Shown: positions 36,731 to 45,960, counted from the first letter of the stretch. The stretch: 57,489 bases of DNA from Thermoguttaceae bacterium (GCA_017408405.1 JAFQUP010000203.1:1-57489), one strand, 5' to 3'. Numbers and translations: made by a program. Notes: a model not told the origin generated them from the letters alone.

Positions 36731-38716
36731 TCAAACCTCCCGCGATACGCAAAGTCCGGCTCCGCCTGCCGCTAATGCCGAAAATAGCAGCAGCACGGAA
36801 CTCCATATCGTTTTTTCATCTTCCGCGGCCGCGGCTGTTTCAAGGTTTTCCGGAATCTGAATTTCCCATCCTTCCGGAAATTCTCCAGCCGCTAAAGTTT
36901 GATTTAAAAACCGGGATTCCTCTATCGGGCAAATTTCCTCCCCGTTGGCCAAAGCCGTTACTGAGGACGTTAAAAAATGGAGCGTTCGTTCCACCAGCGG
37001 CACCCAAACAGGAAGCAGCGGAAACGCGCTGCCGCCAATATCTGCCGGAATCGCGCCAAGGACCGTTCGTCCTCCCTGCCGGGTCTCACCGACTGCCAGC
37101 AAAACGGAGCCGTTGGAAAGCTCCAGTGCTCTCTCGCCGCCTGAGTTCATTTTTATTGGCACCCAACGAAAAACCGGAACATTTTCCAAACCTGACTCCG
37201 GATTTCGCCTGAAAATTTCCGTAATTTCATTCATTCTTTCTGGCAAAACCACCCGCAAGGCCTCTTGCGCTTCCGCCGCTTCTCCTGAAAAAATTCCCGG
37301 AAGAATATTCTCCAAACCCGCGAGCGACTTTTCATTGGTATCTTCTCCCGGGAAAAAGCAGACGCCTCCTCCCTCAAGCACGTATTCCGTAATCTCTTTT
37401 ACCTCTTCCGGAGACAAAAGAGAAATCCCGCAAAGAAAAACCGCATCATACCGCGACAAATCCAAATCGGCAAAATTCACGTCCTTTCGACAGTCAATCC
37501 CCAGTATCTTCTCACCTGCCTCTGGAAACCGTTCTGAAAAAATCCCTTCAATTACCGCGCGCAGGTAGGGCGACGCGGCGTTTTTTTCTGTCTGAAACTC
37601 CGAATTCCATGATTCCGCGATCAAAAAAAACGCTTTTTCTTTCGCGTGAACTGTTAAATGCCTAAAATTATCCAGACCAAAACAGTCTGATTCCAAATTT
37701 TTAGCGTCATCTCCAAGTCCAATCTCCACGCTCAGAAAATACTCGCCAACTTCAGGAAAATTTACTTCGTACTCAAGCTCAAATTCCTTCTTGCCTGGAA
37801 CACGGCACCATTTTTGCTCCGTACTCACGGAACGAAATACGCCATTCGCGGCTTCCTTAAGACTCTGCTTAAAATTCACGCAGACTGGGGGCGAAACCTT
37901 CTCCGAATCATTTCGCACTTTGACCCGGACAATTTGCTTTTGCCCCGCCAGCACTGGCGTTTCCTTCATCTCAAAACCGCATACGGATAAATTGGGAGAG
38001 AAACTGTTCACCGGAACCGCACGGCAACGCGCTGACGGCAACGCAATCTTAAAGTCTTCAAGAATTTTCTGAACACCATTCTTCCCAAAGTCTGAAAAGA
38101 CGCGAATCTCCGCGCATTTGCCATTGATTTTCCCGGCTCTCTCCAAGGCTCCGTCCCAATCAGCCGAATCATTTTCGAGAAATATCTTTTTCAGGCAGAA
38201 TTCCGGCTCCCGTGAAAAAATTTCCGCTTCACCAATTCCAGGATTTGTCGGCAAAACCAGAATTCTCCTGATTCCATTTCTTCTCCAGATTCGCACTTGC
38301 CCCAACGCTGCCTGGCGAGCCTTCTCCAACCGGCTGATCTTCTTCCCCTCGCCTCCATCTTTCTCAGCTTCCGCTCCCATGGACGCCGAATTATCCAATA
38401 GAATCAAATGAAAACTTTCAGACTCATCTGAATTCAGCAAATGTTTTTCCTCTGTTTCAACCGCGTTTCCACGAAAAACAGGCTGTGCCGCGGCCAAAAT
38501 TATTCCCAGTATCGAAACAGTCTGAAAAAAAAGCCTCATCACGTCACGAAAACGCGTCTTTCTGTGTGCTTTTTTCTGAGCATGAATCAAAAAACGCATT
38601 GCCCCCCACGAGATTTCCCTAGGGCGCGGTCGGAAAAAGCGGAAAATCAAAACAGGAAGAAAGCCAAGCACCAGCCACAAAAGCATAACCGGTTCGCGAA
38701 ATTCCCACCCTGCCAT
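36731..38716 (-). CDS. BatA-type membrane protein with VWA domain (second copy type)
   Basis: The 661-residue protein repeats the plan of the 8524-11031 gene: a BatA N-terminus (helices near 12-28 and 60-82, with ISWGAMRFLIHA and HRKTRFRDVMRLFF), a VWA domain whose metal site is LLDNSASM near residue 108, an extracytoplasmic region, and a C-terminal helix (SVLLLFSALAAGGAGLC). The ATG at 38716 has GGGAG upstream. It starts 12 bases after the stop of the GTPase-like gene, so the pair is one operon. No DUF58 or MoxR gene is next to it. Confidence 0.87.
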   Translation of the reverse strand: MAGWEFREPVMLLWLVLGFLPVLIFRFFRPRPREISWGAMRFLIHAQKKAHRKTRFRDVMRLFFQTVSILGIILAAAQPVFRGNAVETEEKHLLNSDESESFHLILLDNSASMGAEAEKDGGEGKKISRLEKARQAALGQVRIWRRNGIRRILVLPTNPGIGEAEIFSREPEFCLKKIFLENDSADWDGALERAGKINGKCAEIRVFSDFGKNGVQKILEDFKIALPSARCRAVPVNSFSPNLSVCGFEMKETPVLAGQKQIVRVKVRNDSEKVSPPVCVNFKQSLKEAANGVFRSVSTEQKWCRVPGKKEFELEYEVNFPEVGEYFLSVEIGLGDDAKNLESDCFGLDNFRHLTVHAKEKAFFLIAESWNSEFQTEKNAASPYLRAVIEGIFSERFPEAGEKILGIDCRKDVNFADLDLSRYDAVFLCGISLLSPEEVKEITEYVLEGGGVCFFPGEDTNEKSLAGLENILPGIFSGEAAEAQEALRVVLPERMNEITEIFRRNPESGLENVPVFRWVPIKMNSGGERALELSNGSVLLAVGETRQGGRTVLGAIPADIGGSAFPLLPVWVPLVERTLHFLTSSVTALANGEEICPIEESRFLNQTLAAGEFPEGWEIQIPENLETAAAAEDEKTIWSSVLLLFSALAAGGAGLCVSREV

Positions 38717-38728
38717 TACTTCTCTCCC

Positions 38729-39634
38729 TTAAAATTCCATCTGTTCCCCAACCAACCATAAAATCGGAAGCAGAGGACTCGTCATTCGACAAAAAGAGGT
38801 CTTCTCCCGATCCGCGCTTTGACCTGACCAAAAATACCGCACACTGCGAAATTCATTTTGAAGAATATTTACGAAATTCCCGTCATATCGATCGAGAAGT
38901 TCGCGCACGTCTTCACTCTGCTTCTCAAGAATACCATTAAGAAGATAACTGTCTGGAAGAATTCCGTCCGAATCTCTCAATGCGCGGCGTGACGCTAAAA
39001 GTGTTCGGGAGTCAACGTACCGCTTGCTTTTTTCCAAAAATTGGGGAAACTTTTCCGCTTTGTTCACCACGACCGCGACAGAAAAAGGTAAACGTTTTTC
39101 CGGATTACCGACAAATATCTGCTCGAAACGCGCGGTAAAGCGGTCAACCACCGCGCTGATTGTCGGTGAATGAGAAGATTCGCACGTACTGCCAACCGCG
39201 AAAGGATCGGCCGTCAGAATGATGCCAAGAGGAGTTTTGCCCGAACCATATCTCAAAAGCCATTTGCCTAATTCAGGATTCTCGACCGACATCTCAAATA
39301 TCCGGCACTGGACTCCTCCAATTTCTGTCATGGCGCGGCCGGTAAAAAGCTTCCGAAACATTTCCATCACGACCGTAAACCAAAATATCTTTTTTTTCCG
39401 AACACTGAGTGTCAAGAGTGAAAAATCATTTCCGCGCATCGGTTTCATCGGAGCGTGAGTGTCCAACGACTCACTATTTTCCAAAAAAGATCCCGGCACT
39501 GATTCATCATGAACTGAAAATTGGAGATTAAGCCAGTTTGGTGTCCTGAAAAGACTCTCCTGAAGCATACGAACCGCCAGTGTCGTCTTTCCGCTCTCCC
39601 TGCCGCCAATAAAAAGAATATTCATTCGTTTCAT
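38729..39634 (-). CDS. Divergent TRAFAC-like GTPase linked to a VWA membrane protein
   Basis: The 301-residue protein has a P-loop GGRESGKT at 10-17 and a candidate guanine-specificity motif NKAE (191-194) after hydrophobic strand FSVAVVV. The segment GIILTADPFAVGS matches GIIVMVDPFRYP of the GTPase at 53431, and SPLLPILWL near the C-terminus matches its VDPLLWIL, so the two are probably paralogues. The switch-II DxxG seen there (DAAG) is missing here; IFEMSVENPELG occupies the place. This suggests altered hydrolysis or a pseudo-GTPase. The ATG at 39634 has GAGG upstream. It is the first gene of the operon with the BatA-type protein. Confidence 0.7.
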   Translation of the reverse strand: MKRMNILFIGGRESGKTTLAVRMLQESLFRTPNWLNLQFSVHDESVPGSFLENSESLDTHAPMKPMRGNDFSLLTLSVRKKKIFWFTVVMEMFRKLFTGRAMTEIGGVQCRIFEMSVENPELGKWLLRYGSGKTPLGIILTADPFAVGSTCESSHSPTISAVVDRFTARFEQIFVGNPEKRLPFSVAVVVNKAEKFPQFLEKSKRYVDSRTLLASRRALRDSDGILPDSYLLNGILEKQSEDVRELLDRYDGNFVNILQNEFRSVRYFWSGQSADREKTSFCRMTSPLLPILWLVGEQMEF

Positions 39635-39678
39635 TTTGGATGCCTCGGAAAAAAATATCTGATGATGATCTTCTCTTT

Positions 39679-39706
39679 ATTTTACCTGAATTTTCGAAAA
39701 AATCAA
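39679..39706 (-). promoter_or_regulatory. Promoter of the GTPase-VWA operon
   Basis: On the minus strand TTGATT (39701-39706), a 16-bp spacer and TAAAAT (39679-39684), about 45 bases before the GTPase start. Confidence 0.6.
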
Positions 39707-39780
39707 CTCCGGACTATCGATTTTTTTATTTTTTTGTTCGTATTCAACTTTTGAGCCCTTTCTTTTTTTCTTAAATTCGA

Positions 39781-39793
39781 TAAAATAAAAGAA
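39781..39793 (+). promoter_or_regulatory. TAAAATAAAAGAA motif before the transglutaminase gene
   Basis: The same 13-mer as at 16934 and 33719; it would serve as a -10 region about 40 bases before the ATG. The -35 match is poor (TTTCTT at a 16-bp spacing). Confidence 0.4.
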
Positions 39794-39828
39794 AGTTCCC
39801 ATTTCATACTGTTTCTTTCGTTTGAGCC

Positions 39829-41481
39829 ATGAAAAATTCCTTGTTCCTGTTCCTCATTTTTTTCGGTTTTTCCTCCCTCTTTTCGGGATGCGAATCTGAA
39901 AAAAAAATATCTTCGGAAAATTCTTCATCAAATACCTCACTTTCCGGTTCCTCCCCTAAATCTCATTCTGATGTCATGGAAAACGCTCTTTTTATCTGTT
40001 ATGCCGGCTCGGCTTTCATCGGGACCGAAACCCGAATCACGTCCAAGATCAATGATTCCATTGAAGTAAAGGACATTTCATCACTTCAAATGAATCGTTC
40101 TGGAAATATCGTCTCGGCAACCGTTACCCACTTTGAAAAACTAAGCCATTCTGGGGAACTGCTCCTTTTCTCCACCGAAGTCGCCATGGGCGGTGCCCCA
40201 ACCCGCTACGAAGCGGTCCTTCCGCCAATTTCCGATGACGGGACTCTCGCGTTTCCGGTTTCCATCTCATGCCGCGGGATGAAGCAAACCCAAAACCTGA
40301 CCCTCCGTCTCCAGTCTCCCCAGCCCCTTCGGGGAGCGTACGCTATGGAAACTTCATTCATTCTCTCTCCTCTTAAACCTGGAGAAAGCAGAACTTTCAT
40401 CCGCTTCAATCCCACGCTGCTCCAATGGGAAACAATTACCGCGAACTGCCCGCGCGTTGAAAACATTACTCTCCCAACCGGCGAGACCTGTCCGCTTTCC
40501 AGAATTGAAACTTCCGCCCGCCTTCTTAATCCTGACGGTACGCAAGCGGCGCAGGAACTTCAAAAAGAATTTATCTGGTGCGATGGAAACGGCCTCGTCT
40601 GGAAACGTTTCTCGCCCCTCATGAACCTTTCTTCATGGAGAACTACCCCAAAACTCCTTGAAAAATACCAAAAATCGGGGCAATTTCCGCCTGCGCCAGA
40701 TTCGAGCGAAACTGCCTCCTCACCTTCAAATCTCGCTGAAACACTTCACGTTCCTGTCCGTTTCATGACCTCAGCCGCGAGTCTGGCCAATGCTTCGGAA
40801 GTAACGTATCGGGTTTCCTCTTCCAATTCTTCCGCGCCTGCTCCAATTAGAGGTCTTTTTTGCTCATCTGATTTTCAAAAAGTTGAGACAATCGATGATT
40901 TCACCCTCAGAATTACGGTCCGGAACTCTTCTTACGCTCCATTTAATCAGAATTCTGGCTCGACTCGCGTGCCGAATGACGAGGAAAAACTTCCCAGTCC
41001 CATCATCCAAAGTTCAGCCCCCCGAATCATCCAGCTCGCCTCATCCGTTTTGCCAACTGAAACGGATACTCAAAAAATCGCTCATGCCCTGAGATCCTTT
41101 GTCTTCCGTTTCATTCAAAACAAAAATTACGCTCGCGGTTTCGTGACTGCACTTGAGGTTGCCGAAGATCCTTCCGGCGACTGCACGGAACACGCAGTTC
41201 TCCTGGCCGCGCTCGCTCGAGCGCGAAATATTCCCGCCAGAATCGCTCAGGGACTCCTTTTCGATCCGCAATCCGGCAAAATGGCCTGGCACGTCTGGAA
41301 TGAACTGTTTCTGAATGGAAGATGGGTCGCCATGGACGCGACGATTGACCAAAATTTCCTCTCACCCGCTCACATTCAAATCAACTCCGGCAGCTTTTCC
41401 GCCGCTGCCATGGCCCAAACCCTTCTGCCGCCTGCCAAACTCATCGGAAAAATTGAAATTACCGTGGAGACTGTTCAATGA
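39829..41481 (+). CDS. Transglutaminase-like lipoprotein
   Basis: The N-terminus is a lipoprotein signal (FFGFSSLFSGC, lipid on Cys20). A beta-rich region with Ser-rich linker follows, and the transglutaminase core lies near residues 445-510: Cys in GDCTEHAVLLAAL, His in MAWHVWNELF and Asp in WVAMDATID form the catalytic triad. The enzyme would work on the outer face of the membrane as a peptidase or amide cross-linker; the target is unknown. It overlaps the adenosyltransferase gene by four bases (ATGA), an odd coupling. It is divergent from the GTPase-VWA operon, with a shared control region of about 195 bases. Confidence 0.88.
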   Translation: MKNSLFLFLIFFGFSSLFSGCESEKKISSENSSSNTSLSGSSPKSHSDVMENALFICYAGSAFIGTETRITSKINDSIEVKDISSLQMNRSGNIVSATVTHFEKLSHSGELLLFSTEVAMGGAPTRYEAVLPPISDDGTLAFPVSISCRGMKQTQNLTLRLQSPQPLRGAYAMETSFILSPLKPGESRTFIRFNPTLLQWETITANCPRVENITLPTGETCPLSRIETSARLLNPDGTQAAQELQKEFIWCDGNGLVWKRFSPLMNLSSWRTTPKLLEKYQKSGQFPPAPDSSETASSPSNLAETLHVPVRFMTSAASLANASEVTYRVSSSNSSAPAPIRGLFCSSDFQKVETIDDFTLRITVRNSSYAPFNQNSGSTRVPNDEEKLPSPIIQSSAPRIIQLASSVLPTETDTQKIAHALRSFVFRFIQNKNYARGFVTALEVAEDPSGDCTEHAVLLAALARARNIPARIAQGLLFDPQSGKMAWHVWNELFLNGRWVAMDATIDQNFLSPAHIQINSGSFSAAAMAQTLLPPAKLIGKIEITVETVQ

Positions 41482-42221
41482 CTATTTACTCACGTACCGG
41501 CGATAACGGCCAAACGGACCTTTTCCCATTTGGAAGAATCTCCAAAACCGCCCCGCGAATGGAGGCTCTCGGCACGCTGGATGAACTAAATGCCTGCTTG
41601 GGACTTCTGCGTGCCCAAATTCAAAATGACGTGAAAAACCAAACCGATGAAGCTGATGGAAAAAGCCAGTCCCAAAATAAAACCAATTTTCAGGAAAATC
41701 TCTCCTTTTTTCCTGAAGGCCTCGACCTCGATGCCATGATTGAATCATATCAAAAATTAATTTTTCGTATTGCCTCCGAAATTTCATGCGCGAACTCTGA
41801 AATTAGCTGCTTTCAAACCTTTCATCCAATTACCGCTTCCGAAATTACTGAACTTGAGAAAACCATCGACACTCTCGAAGCGATTCTCCCGCCGCTTTCC
41901 CAAATGATCTGCTTCCAGGGGCCTCTCGCCGCTGCCCACGCCCAGCTCGCCCGTTCGGTTTGCCGACGCGCGGAACGTACGGTCTGGAAGCTGAGCGAAT
42001 CCTCCCGTCACGAGGCGGAAAACTTTGACGTTACCGAAAACGCCGCGGCTCCAATTCCCTCAAGCGGCTCTCCAGCGGCAAACCAGGTCTCAATTTCTCC
42101 CCATATCCACCAATGGCTTAATCGTTTCTCCGATTTTCTGTTTTTACTCGGCAGGAAACTTTCAATCGGGAAAACGCAGCGCTCGATGACGGAAGGGCTC
42201 AAAATGAACCTCTCCGAATAA
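41478..42221 (+). CDS. PduO-type ATP:cob(I)alamin adenosyltransferase
   Basis: The enzyme makes adenosylcobalamin from cob(I)alamin and ATP. The 247-residue protein has the N-terminal ATP motif TGDNGQTDLF (7-16), GTLDELNACLG, the catalytic segment ARSVCRRAERTVW and the C-terminal LNRFSDFLFLLGRK. Two low-complexity insertions (about 53-75 and 183-205) make it longer than the usual 180-190 residues. The start overlaps the stop of the transglutaminase gene. A cobalamin-dependent enzyme is not present in the window. Confidence 0.9.
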   Translation: MTIYSRTGDNGQTDLFPFGRISKTAPRMEALGTLDELNACLGLLRAQIQNDVKNQTDEADGKSQSQNKTNFQENLSFFPEGLDLDAMIESYQKLIFRIASEISCANSEISCFQTFHPITASEITELEKTIDTLEAILPPLSQMICFQGPLAAAHAQLARSVCRRAERTVWKLSESSRHEAENFDVTENAAAPIPSSGSPAANQVSISPHIHQWLNRFSDFLFLLGRKLSIGKTQRSMTEGLKMNLSE

Positions 42222-42310
42222 TTACGGAGTCATTCCCAGGTATTCGAAGAAAATATCAAGCCCGAATTGATTCATTTTTTATCAATCATCCAAATTCTGG
42301 TGATTACCCC

Positions 42311-42338
42311 TTGACACAAACAAAAAATCTGCTATAAT
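42311..42338 (+). promoter_or_regulatory. Consensus promoter of rpsB
   Basis: TTGACA (42311-42316), a 16-bp spacer and TATAAT (42333-42338): a perfect match to both boxes. Confidence 0.9.
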
Positions 42339-42344
42339 TTGAAA

Positions 42345-42481
42345 ATCCCATTGGAGTACGGCATCCAATGAGGAGTTCGTTTCGCCGATTAACAGAACGT
42401 CGGACGCCATGGGCAGACGCAGGGGATTGAGAGCTTTGCGCTGTCTGTCTGATGTGACTCTTTATTAGAGGGAGATTTAAA
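42345..42481 (+). ncRNA. Structured rpsB leader, candidate S2 autoregulatory element
   Basis: The leader of about 137 nt has a stem CATTGGA/TCCAATG (42349-42355 with 42364-42370, loop of 8), then CCGA/TCGG around AACAGAACG, and further CAGAC/GTCTG pairing near 42410-42450. Leaders before rpsB bind protein S2 in many bacteria and repress the rpsB-tsf operon. I did not match it to a named family. Confidence 0.4.
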
Positions 42482-43186
42482 ATGTCGTCACTTTTGGTCA
42501 AAGACCTGATTGATGCTGGTGTTCACTTTGGTCACCGCGCGAGCCGCTGGAACCCGAAAATGCGCCCGTACATTTACGGCCGCCACAATCAGATCCACAT
42601 CATTAATGTTCGTGAAACCCTTCGCGGTCTTTTCCGTGCCCGCAAATACCTCCAGCAGGTCGTCGCCGCCGGCAGCCTGGTTCTCTTTGTCGGAACCAAG
42701 CGTCAGGCTACGGAAATCATCGAACGTCAGGCTTCCGCTTGCGGTATGCCTTTCGTCAGCGAACGCTGGCTCGGTGGAACGCTCACCAACTTCCGTACCG
42801 TTACCAAACGTCTGGAACGCCTTGAGGAACTGGAAACTCTCCGCGCCAGCGAAGAATTCGCCCAGTACTCCAAAAAAATGCAGTCCAGCCTGAATCGCGA
42901 ATACCGCAAAATGTACCGCAACCTCAATGGTTTGCGTACTCTCAACCGCATTCCGGAAGTTCTCGTCATCGTTGACCCCAAAAAAGAAAAGAACGCGGTT
43001 GCTGAAGCTCGTAAAATGAATGTCACGACCATCGCTCTGATCGACACGAACTGCGATCCGGACCTGATCGACCTTCCGATTCCCGGAAATGACGACAGCA
43101 TTCGCTCTATCGACCTGATTATCGGTTACCTTTCCGAATCCATCCAGGCCGAGAAAAATGAAGCCGCTGATAAAGCTGCGGAATGA
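42482..43186 (+). CDS. rpsB: 30S ribosomal protein S2
   Basis: S2 binds the 30S subunit at the mRNA exit side. The 234-residue protein has the signatures [31 protein letters not shown] and IDTNCDP near the end. The chain is slightly shorter than E. coli S2, with a Glu/Ala tail. GAGGGAG precedes the ATG. Codon use is strongly biased. It opens the block rpsB-tsf-pyrH-frr, a conserved order. Confidence 0.97.
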   Translation: MSSLLVKDLIDAGVHFGHRASRWNPKMRPYIYGRHNQIHIINVRETLRGLFRARKYLQQVVAAGSLVLFVGTKRQATEIIERQASACGMPFVSERWLGGTLTNFRTVTKRLERLEELETLRASEEFAQYSKKMQSSLNREYRKMYRNLNGLRTLNRIPEVLVIVDPKKEKNAVAEARKMNVTTIALIDTNCDPDLIDLPIPGNDDSIRSIDLIIGYLSESIQAEKNEAADKAAE

Positions 43187-43208
43187 TTTTTGACGAATTT
43201 TGAGTCAT

Positions 43209-43245
43209 CATCCGCGGATGTTTCATTTCGCGGATGAATTTTTTT
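43209..43245 (+). terminator. Hairpin with T run between rpsB and tsf
   Basis: CATCCGCG (43209-43216) pairs with CGCGGATG (43229-43236), followed by AATTTTTTT. It may lower tsf transcription or separate the genes. Confidence 0.7.
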
Positions 43246-43398
43246 GCGGAATTTTTTCATATCGAAATTTCATGCGATTAAGCCATTGGTCCCGCTGTTT
43301 CAGAAAAAGCGTGCGACCGTTTGAAATCTTTTTCCAATTCCGCGAATATTCCAAAACAATACGAAACAAAATCAAATTCCATAAATAAGGAGAAAATT

Positions 43399-44229
43399 AT
43401 GGCTATCACAGCTGCTCAGGTTATGGCACTCCGTAACAAAACGGGTCTCGGAATGATGGACTGCAAAAAAGCTTTGACGGAAGCTGAAGGCAACGAAGAT
43501 CTCGCGGTTGAAATTCTCCGCAAGAAGGGTCTTGCCAAAATGGCTGAAAAAATGGCTGAACGCAGCACGGAAGAAGGAATCATCGCCATGGTCCGCAAAG
43601 ATGGTTCCCTTGGTATGGTTGAACTGCTCTGCGAAAGCGCTCCGGTCACCACGAACGAAGGTTTTGTTCAGCTTGCCAATGACATTGCTGAAGTCATCGC
43701 TTCCAACCCGGAATTCACGACCGTCGAAGACCTGATGGCCCAGACTTCCCCAAGTGCCGGCACCACGCTCCAGGCCCAGCTTGACGAACTCTTCAACCGT
43801 ATCCGCGAAGTTTTCCGCGTCAAGCGCTACATGAAGGTTGACGGTCTTTGCTCCAGCTACCTCCATCACGACCACAAATCCGCCGTTCTGCTTCTTCTTG
43901 ATGCTGGCGACGAAGAGCTTGGCCGCGACATCTGCATGCACATTGCCGCGATGAAGCCGCAGGGACTCCGCGCGGAAGACCTTGATCAGAGTGTCATTGA
44001 AAACGAACGCCGCATTCAGCTTGAACTCATGAACGCTGATCCGAAAAACGCCAATAAACCGGATGAAATTAAAGAAAAAATCATCAATGGTTCAATGGGC
44101 AAATTCCTCGCGGGCAAATGCCTCCTGAGCCAGCCTTTCGTTAAAGATCCGTCTCTCACGGTTGAGCAGTTCGCGAAACAGAATGGTCTGAGCATTACCA
44201 AATTTGTCCACTGGATGCTTGGTAAATAG
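43399..44229 (+). CDS. tsf: Elongation factor Ts
   Basis: EF-Ts exchanges GDP on EF-Tu. The 276-residue protein starts AITAAQVMALRNKTGLGMMDCKKAL, the family signature, and has AERSTEEG and a coiled region. The ATG at 43399 has AAGGAG eight bases before; a longer frame upstream is not supported. The rpsB gene precedes and pyrH follows. Confidence 0.96.
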   Translation: MAITAAQVMALRNKTGLGMMDCKKALTEAEGNEDLAVEILRKKGLAKMAEKMAERSTEEGIIAMVRKDGSLGMVELLCESAPVTTNEGFVQLANDIAEVIASNPEFTTVEDLMAQTSPSAGTTLQAQLDELFNRIREVFRVKRYMKVDGLCSSYLHHDHKSAVLLLLDAGDEELGRDICMHIAAMKPQGLRAEDLDQSVIENERRIQLELMNADPKNANKPDEIKEKIINGSMGKFLAGKCLLSQPFVKDPSLTVEQFAKQNGLSITKFVHWMLGK

Positions 44230-44240
44230 TTTTTGATTCG

Positions 44241-44321
44241 GCGGGAGTTTTTACCTCCCGCTGTTTCATTATTTATGTCAGATACTGACTTCATTTGATT
44301 TTTTCAATTGAAGTCAGTTTT
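44241..44321 (+). terminator. Two successive hairpins after tsf
   Basis: GCGGGAG (44241-44247) pairs with CTCCCGC (44255-44261). Then CTGACTTCA (44285-44293) pairs with TGAAGTCAG (44309-44317), followed by four T. A TTCAAT-N16-TAAAAT pair (44303-44330) overlaps the second and might be a pyrH promoter. Confidence 0.7.
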
Positions 44322-44401
44322 CGATAAAATAAACTTCTGATCACACGAAATCCGCTGCGGATTTTCCGCGGTTAAATTTTATTAAATTCCAGGAAAATAA
44401 C

Positions 44402-45136
44402 ATGTCCAACGAAAATACTCCCGCATTCAAGCGTCTTATTTTAAAGATTTCAGGAGAAGCAGTCGCGCCTCAAGGTGGACGTGGCATTTCCATGGAATCT
44501 GTTGTTTCAATCGCGAAACAGGTTCACGCGGCTTCTCTGACTGGAACCCAAATTGGCTTGGTTCTTGGCGGCGGCAATATTCTGCGCGGTGCCCAATTCA
44601 TGACCCAGGGGGCGCATATTCACGAAGCAACGGCTCACTATATGGGGATGCTGGCAACCGTAATGAACGCGCTCGCCATGCAGGACGCACTGGAATCTGT
44701 GGGCTGCTCGACCCGAGTCATGACCGCGATTCGAATGGATGGAGTGGCGGAACCGTATATTCGGCGCCGTGCCCTTCACCATCTTGAGAAAGGGCGGGTC
44801 ATTATCCTCGCCGCTGGAATTGGAAGTCCATTCGTCACGACGGACACGGGCGCCGCGCAGCGCGCTTTGGAACTTGAAGCGGATATTCTTCTTAAGGCAA
44901 CGAAAGTTGACGGCGTTTATTCCAGTGATCCAGTTACCGATCCAAACGCTCTCTTTTATCCGCGCCTCACATACGATGAAGTTCTTGCCCGGCACCTTAA
45001 AATCATGGATCAGGGCGCGGTTACCAAATGCATGGCGTATGATTTGCCCATCCGGGTCTTTAACTATCGACAGGAAGGCAATATTGAAAAAGTAGTCCGC
45101 GGCATGGAAATCGGAACACTGATCTCAAACATCTGA
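44402..45136 (+). CDS. pyrH: Uridylate kinase
   Basis: PyrH phosphorylates UMP to UDP in pyrimidine synthesis. The 244-residue protein has LKISGEA, GLVLGGGNILRG, TAHYMGMLATVMNALAMQDAL and DILLKATKVDGVYSSDP, all in their normal places. Its position between tsf and frr is the ancestral order. Confidence 0.96.
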   Translation: MSNENTPAFKRLILKISGEAVAPQGGRGISMESVVSIAKQVHAASLTGTQIGLVLGGGNILRGAQFMTQGAHIHEATAHYMGMLATVMNALAMQDALESVGCSTRVMTAIRMDGVAEPYIRRRALHHLEKGRVIILAAGIGSPFVTTDTGAAQRALELEADILLKATKVDGVYSSDPVTDPNALFYPRLTYDEVLARHLKIMDQGAVTKCMAYDLPIRVFNYRQEGNIEKVVRGMEIGTLISNI

Positions 45137-45227
45137 TTGATCCGTCAAATGAAGTGTTTATGGATTTCGCTGTTTGGATTTCAGTTTTTTACCCACCTTT
45201 TGGGGAAATTTTCACATGGAGGAATGA

Positions 45228-45785
45228 ATGACTGACGATATTCTTTTAGATGTTGAGGAACGCATGGAAAAGGCGGTTGCCCGTCTTAAGTCCAATCTTG
45301 CCGGCATTCGTACCGGACGCGCCAATCCGGGATTGGTCGATTCGTTGAAAGTTGACGCGTACGGTTCTCAGTGTCCGCTCAAGCAGCTGGCTTCGGTTGG
45401 CTGCCCGGAACCAACGCAGATCGTGATCCGCCCGTACGACCCGTCGACGTTAAAAGACATTGCCAAGGCGATCATTAACAGTGACCTTGGTTTCGCGCCT
45501 CAGGACGATGGCAAAGTGATTCGTTTGAACATTCCGCCTCTTTCCCAGGAAACTCGCCGCAAACTTGTCGCGCGAATTGGCGAACTGGAAGAAGAGGCGA
45601 AAGTTGCCTTGCGCAATGTTCGCCGTGACGGCATCAAAGCATGCGACAAAGGTGAAAAAGACAAGCTCTTTTCAGAAGATGAGCGAGACGACGCGAAGGA
45701 ACAGATTGAGGATTTGATTAAAAAATACACGAAGGAAATCGAATCAATGGCAGCTGCCCGCGAGACGGACGTTCTTGAGTCATGA
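45228..45785 (+). CDS. frr: Ribosome recycling factor
   Basis: RRF splits post-termination ribosomes with EF-G. The 185-residue protein has the family pattern RTGRANPGLVDSLKVDAYGS, the hinge and a C-terminal helix. GGAGGAATGA spans the ATG. It closes the rpsB-tsf-pyrH-frr block, with a terminator behind. Confidence 0.96.
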   Translation: MTDDILLDVEERMEKAVARLKSNLAGIRTGRANPGLVDSLKVDAYGSQCPLKQLASVGCPEPTQIVIRPYDPSTLKDIAKAIINSDLGFAPQDDGKVIRLNIPPLSQETRRKLVARIGELEEEAKVALRNVRRDGIKACDKGEKDKLFSEDERDDAKEQIEDLIKKYTKEIESMAAARETDVLES

Positions 45786-45814
45786 GCTTCACGGCAGTAT
45801 TTTCTAATGAAAAA

Positions 45815-45847
45815 ACGCGGGTTGAGAAAATCGCCCGCGTTTTTTTG
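45815..45847 (+). terminator. Rho-independent terminator of frr
   Basis: ACGCGGG (45815-45821) pairs with CCCGCGT (45834-45840), followed by seven T. Confidence 0.9.
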
Positions 45848-45931
45848 TGTGAGGTGAGAGGCGAAAACTTTTGAATATTTTTTCTTTTTTTCATTTTCAA
45901 GGCTTTTTAAAGAATTTAAGTAAAATTGCTC

Positions 45932-45960
45932 TTGCGTTCTTCGTAAAAATCAGGTATAGA
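45932..45960 (+). promoter_or_regulatory. Promoter of the OmpA-like lipoprotein gene
   Basis: TTGCGT (45932-45937), a 17-bp spacer and TATAGA (45955-45960). Confidence 0.5.
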
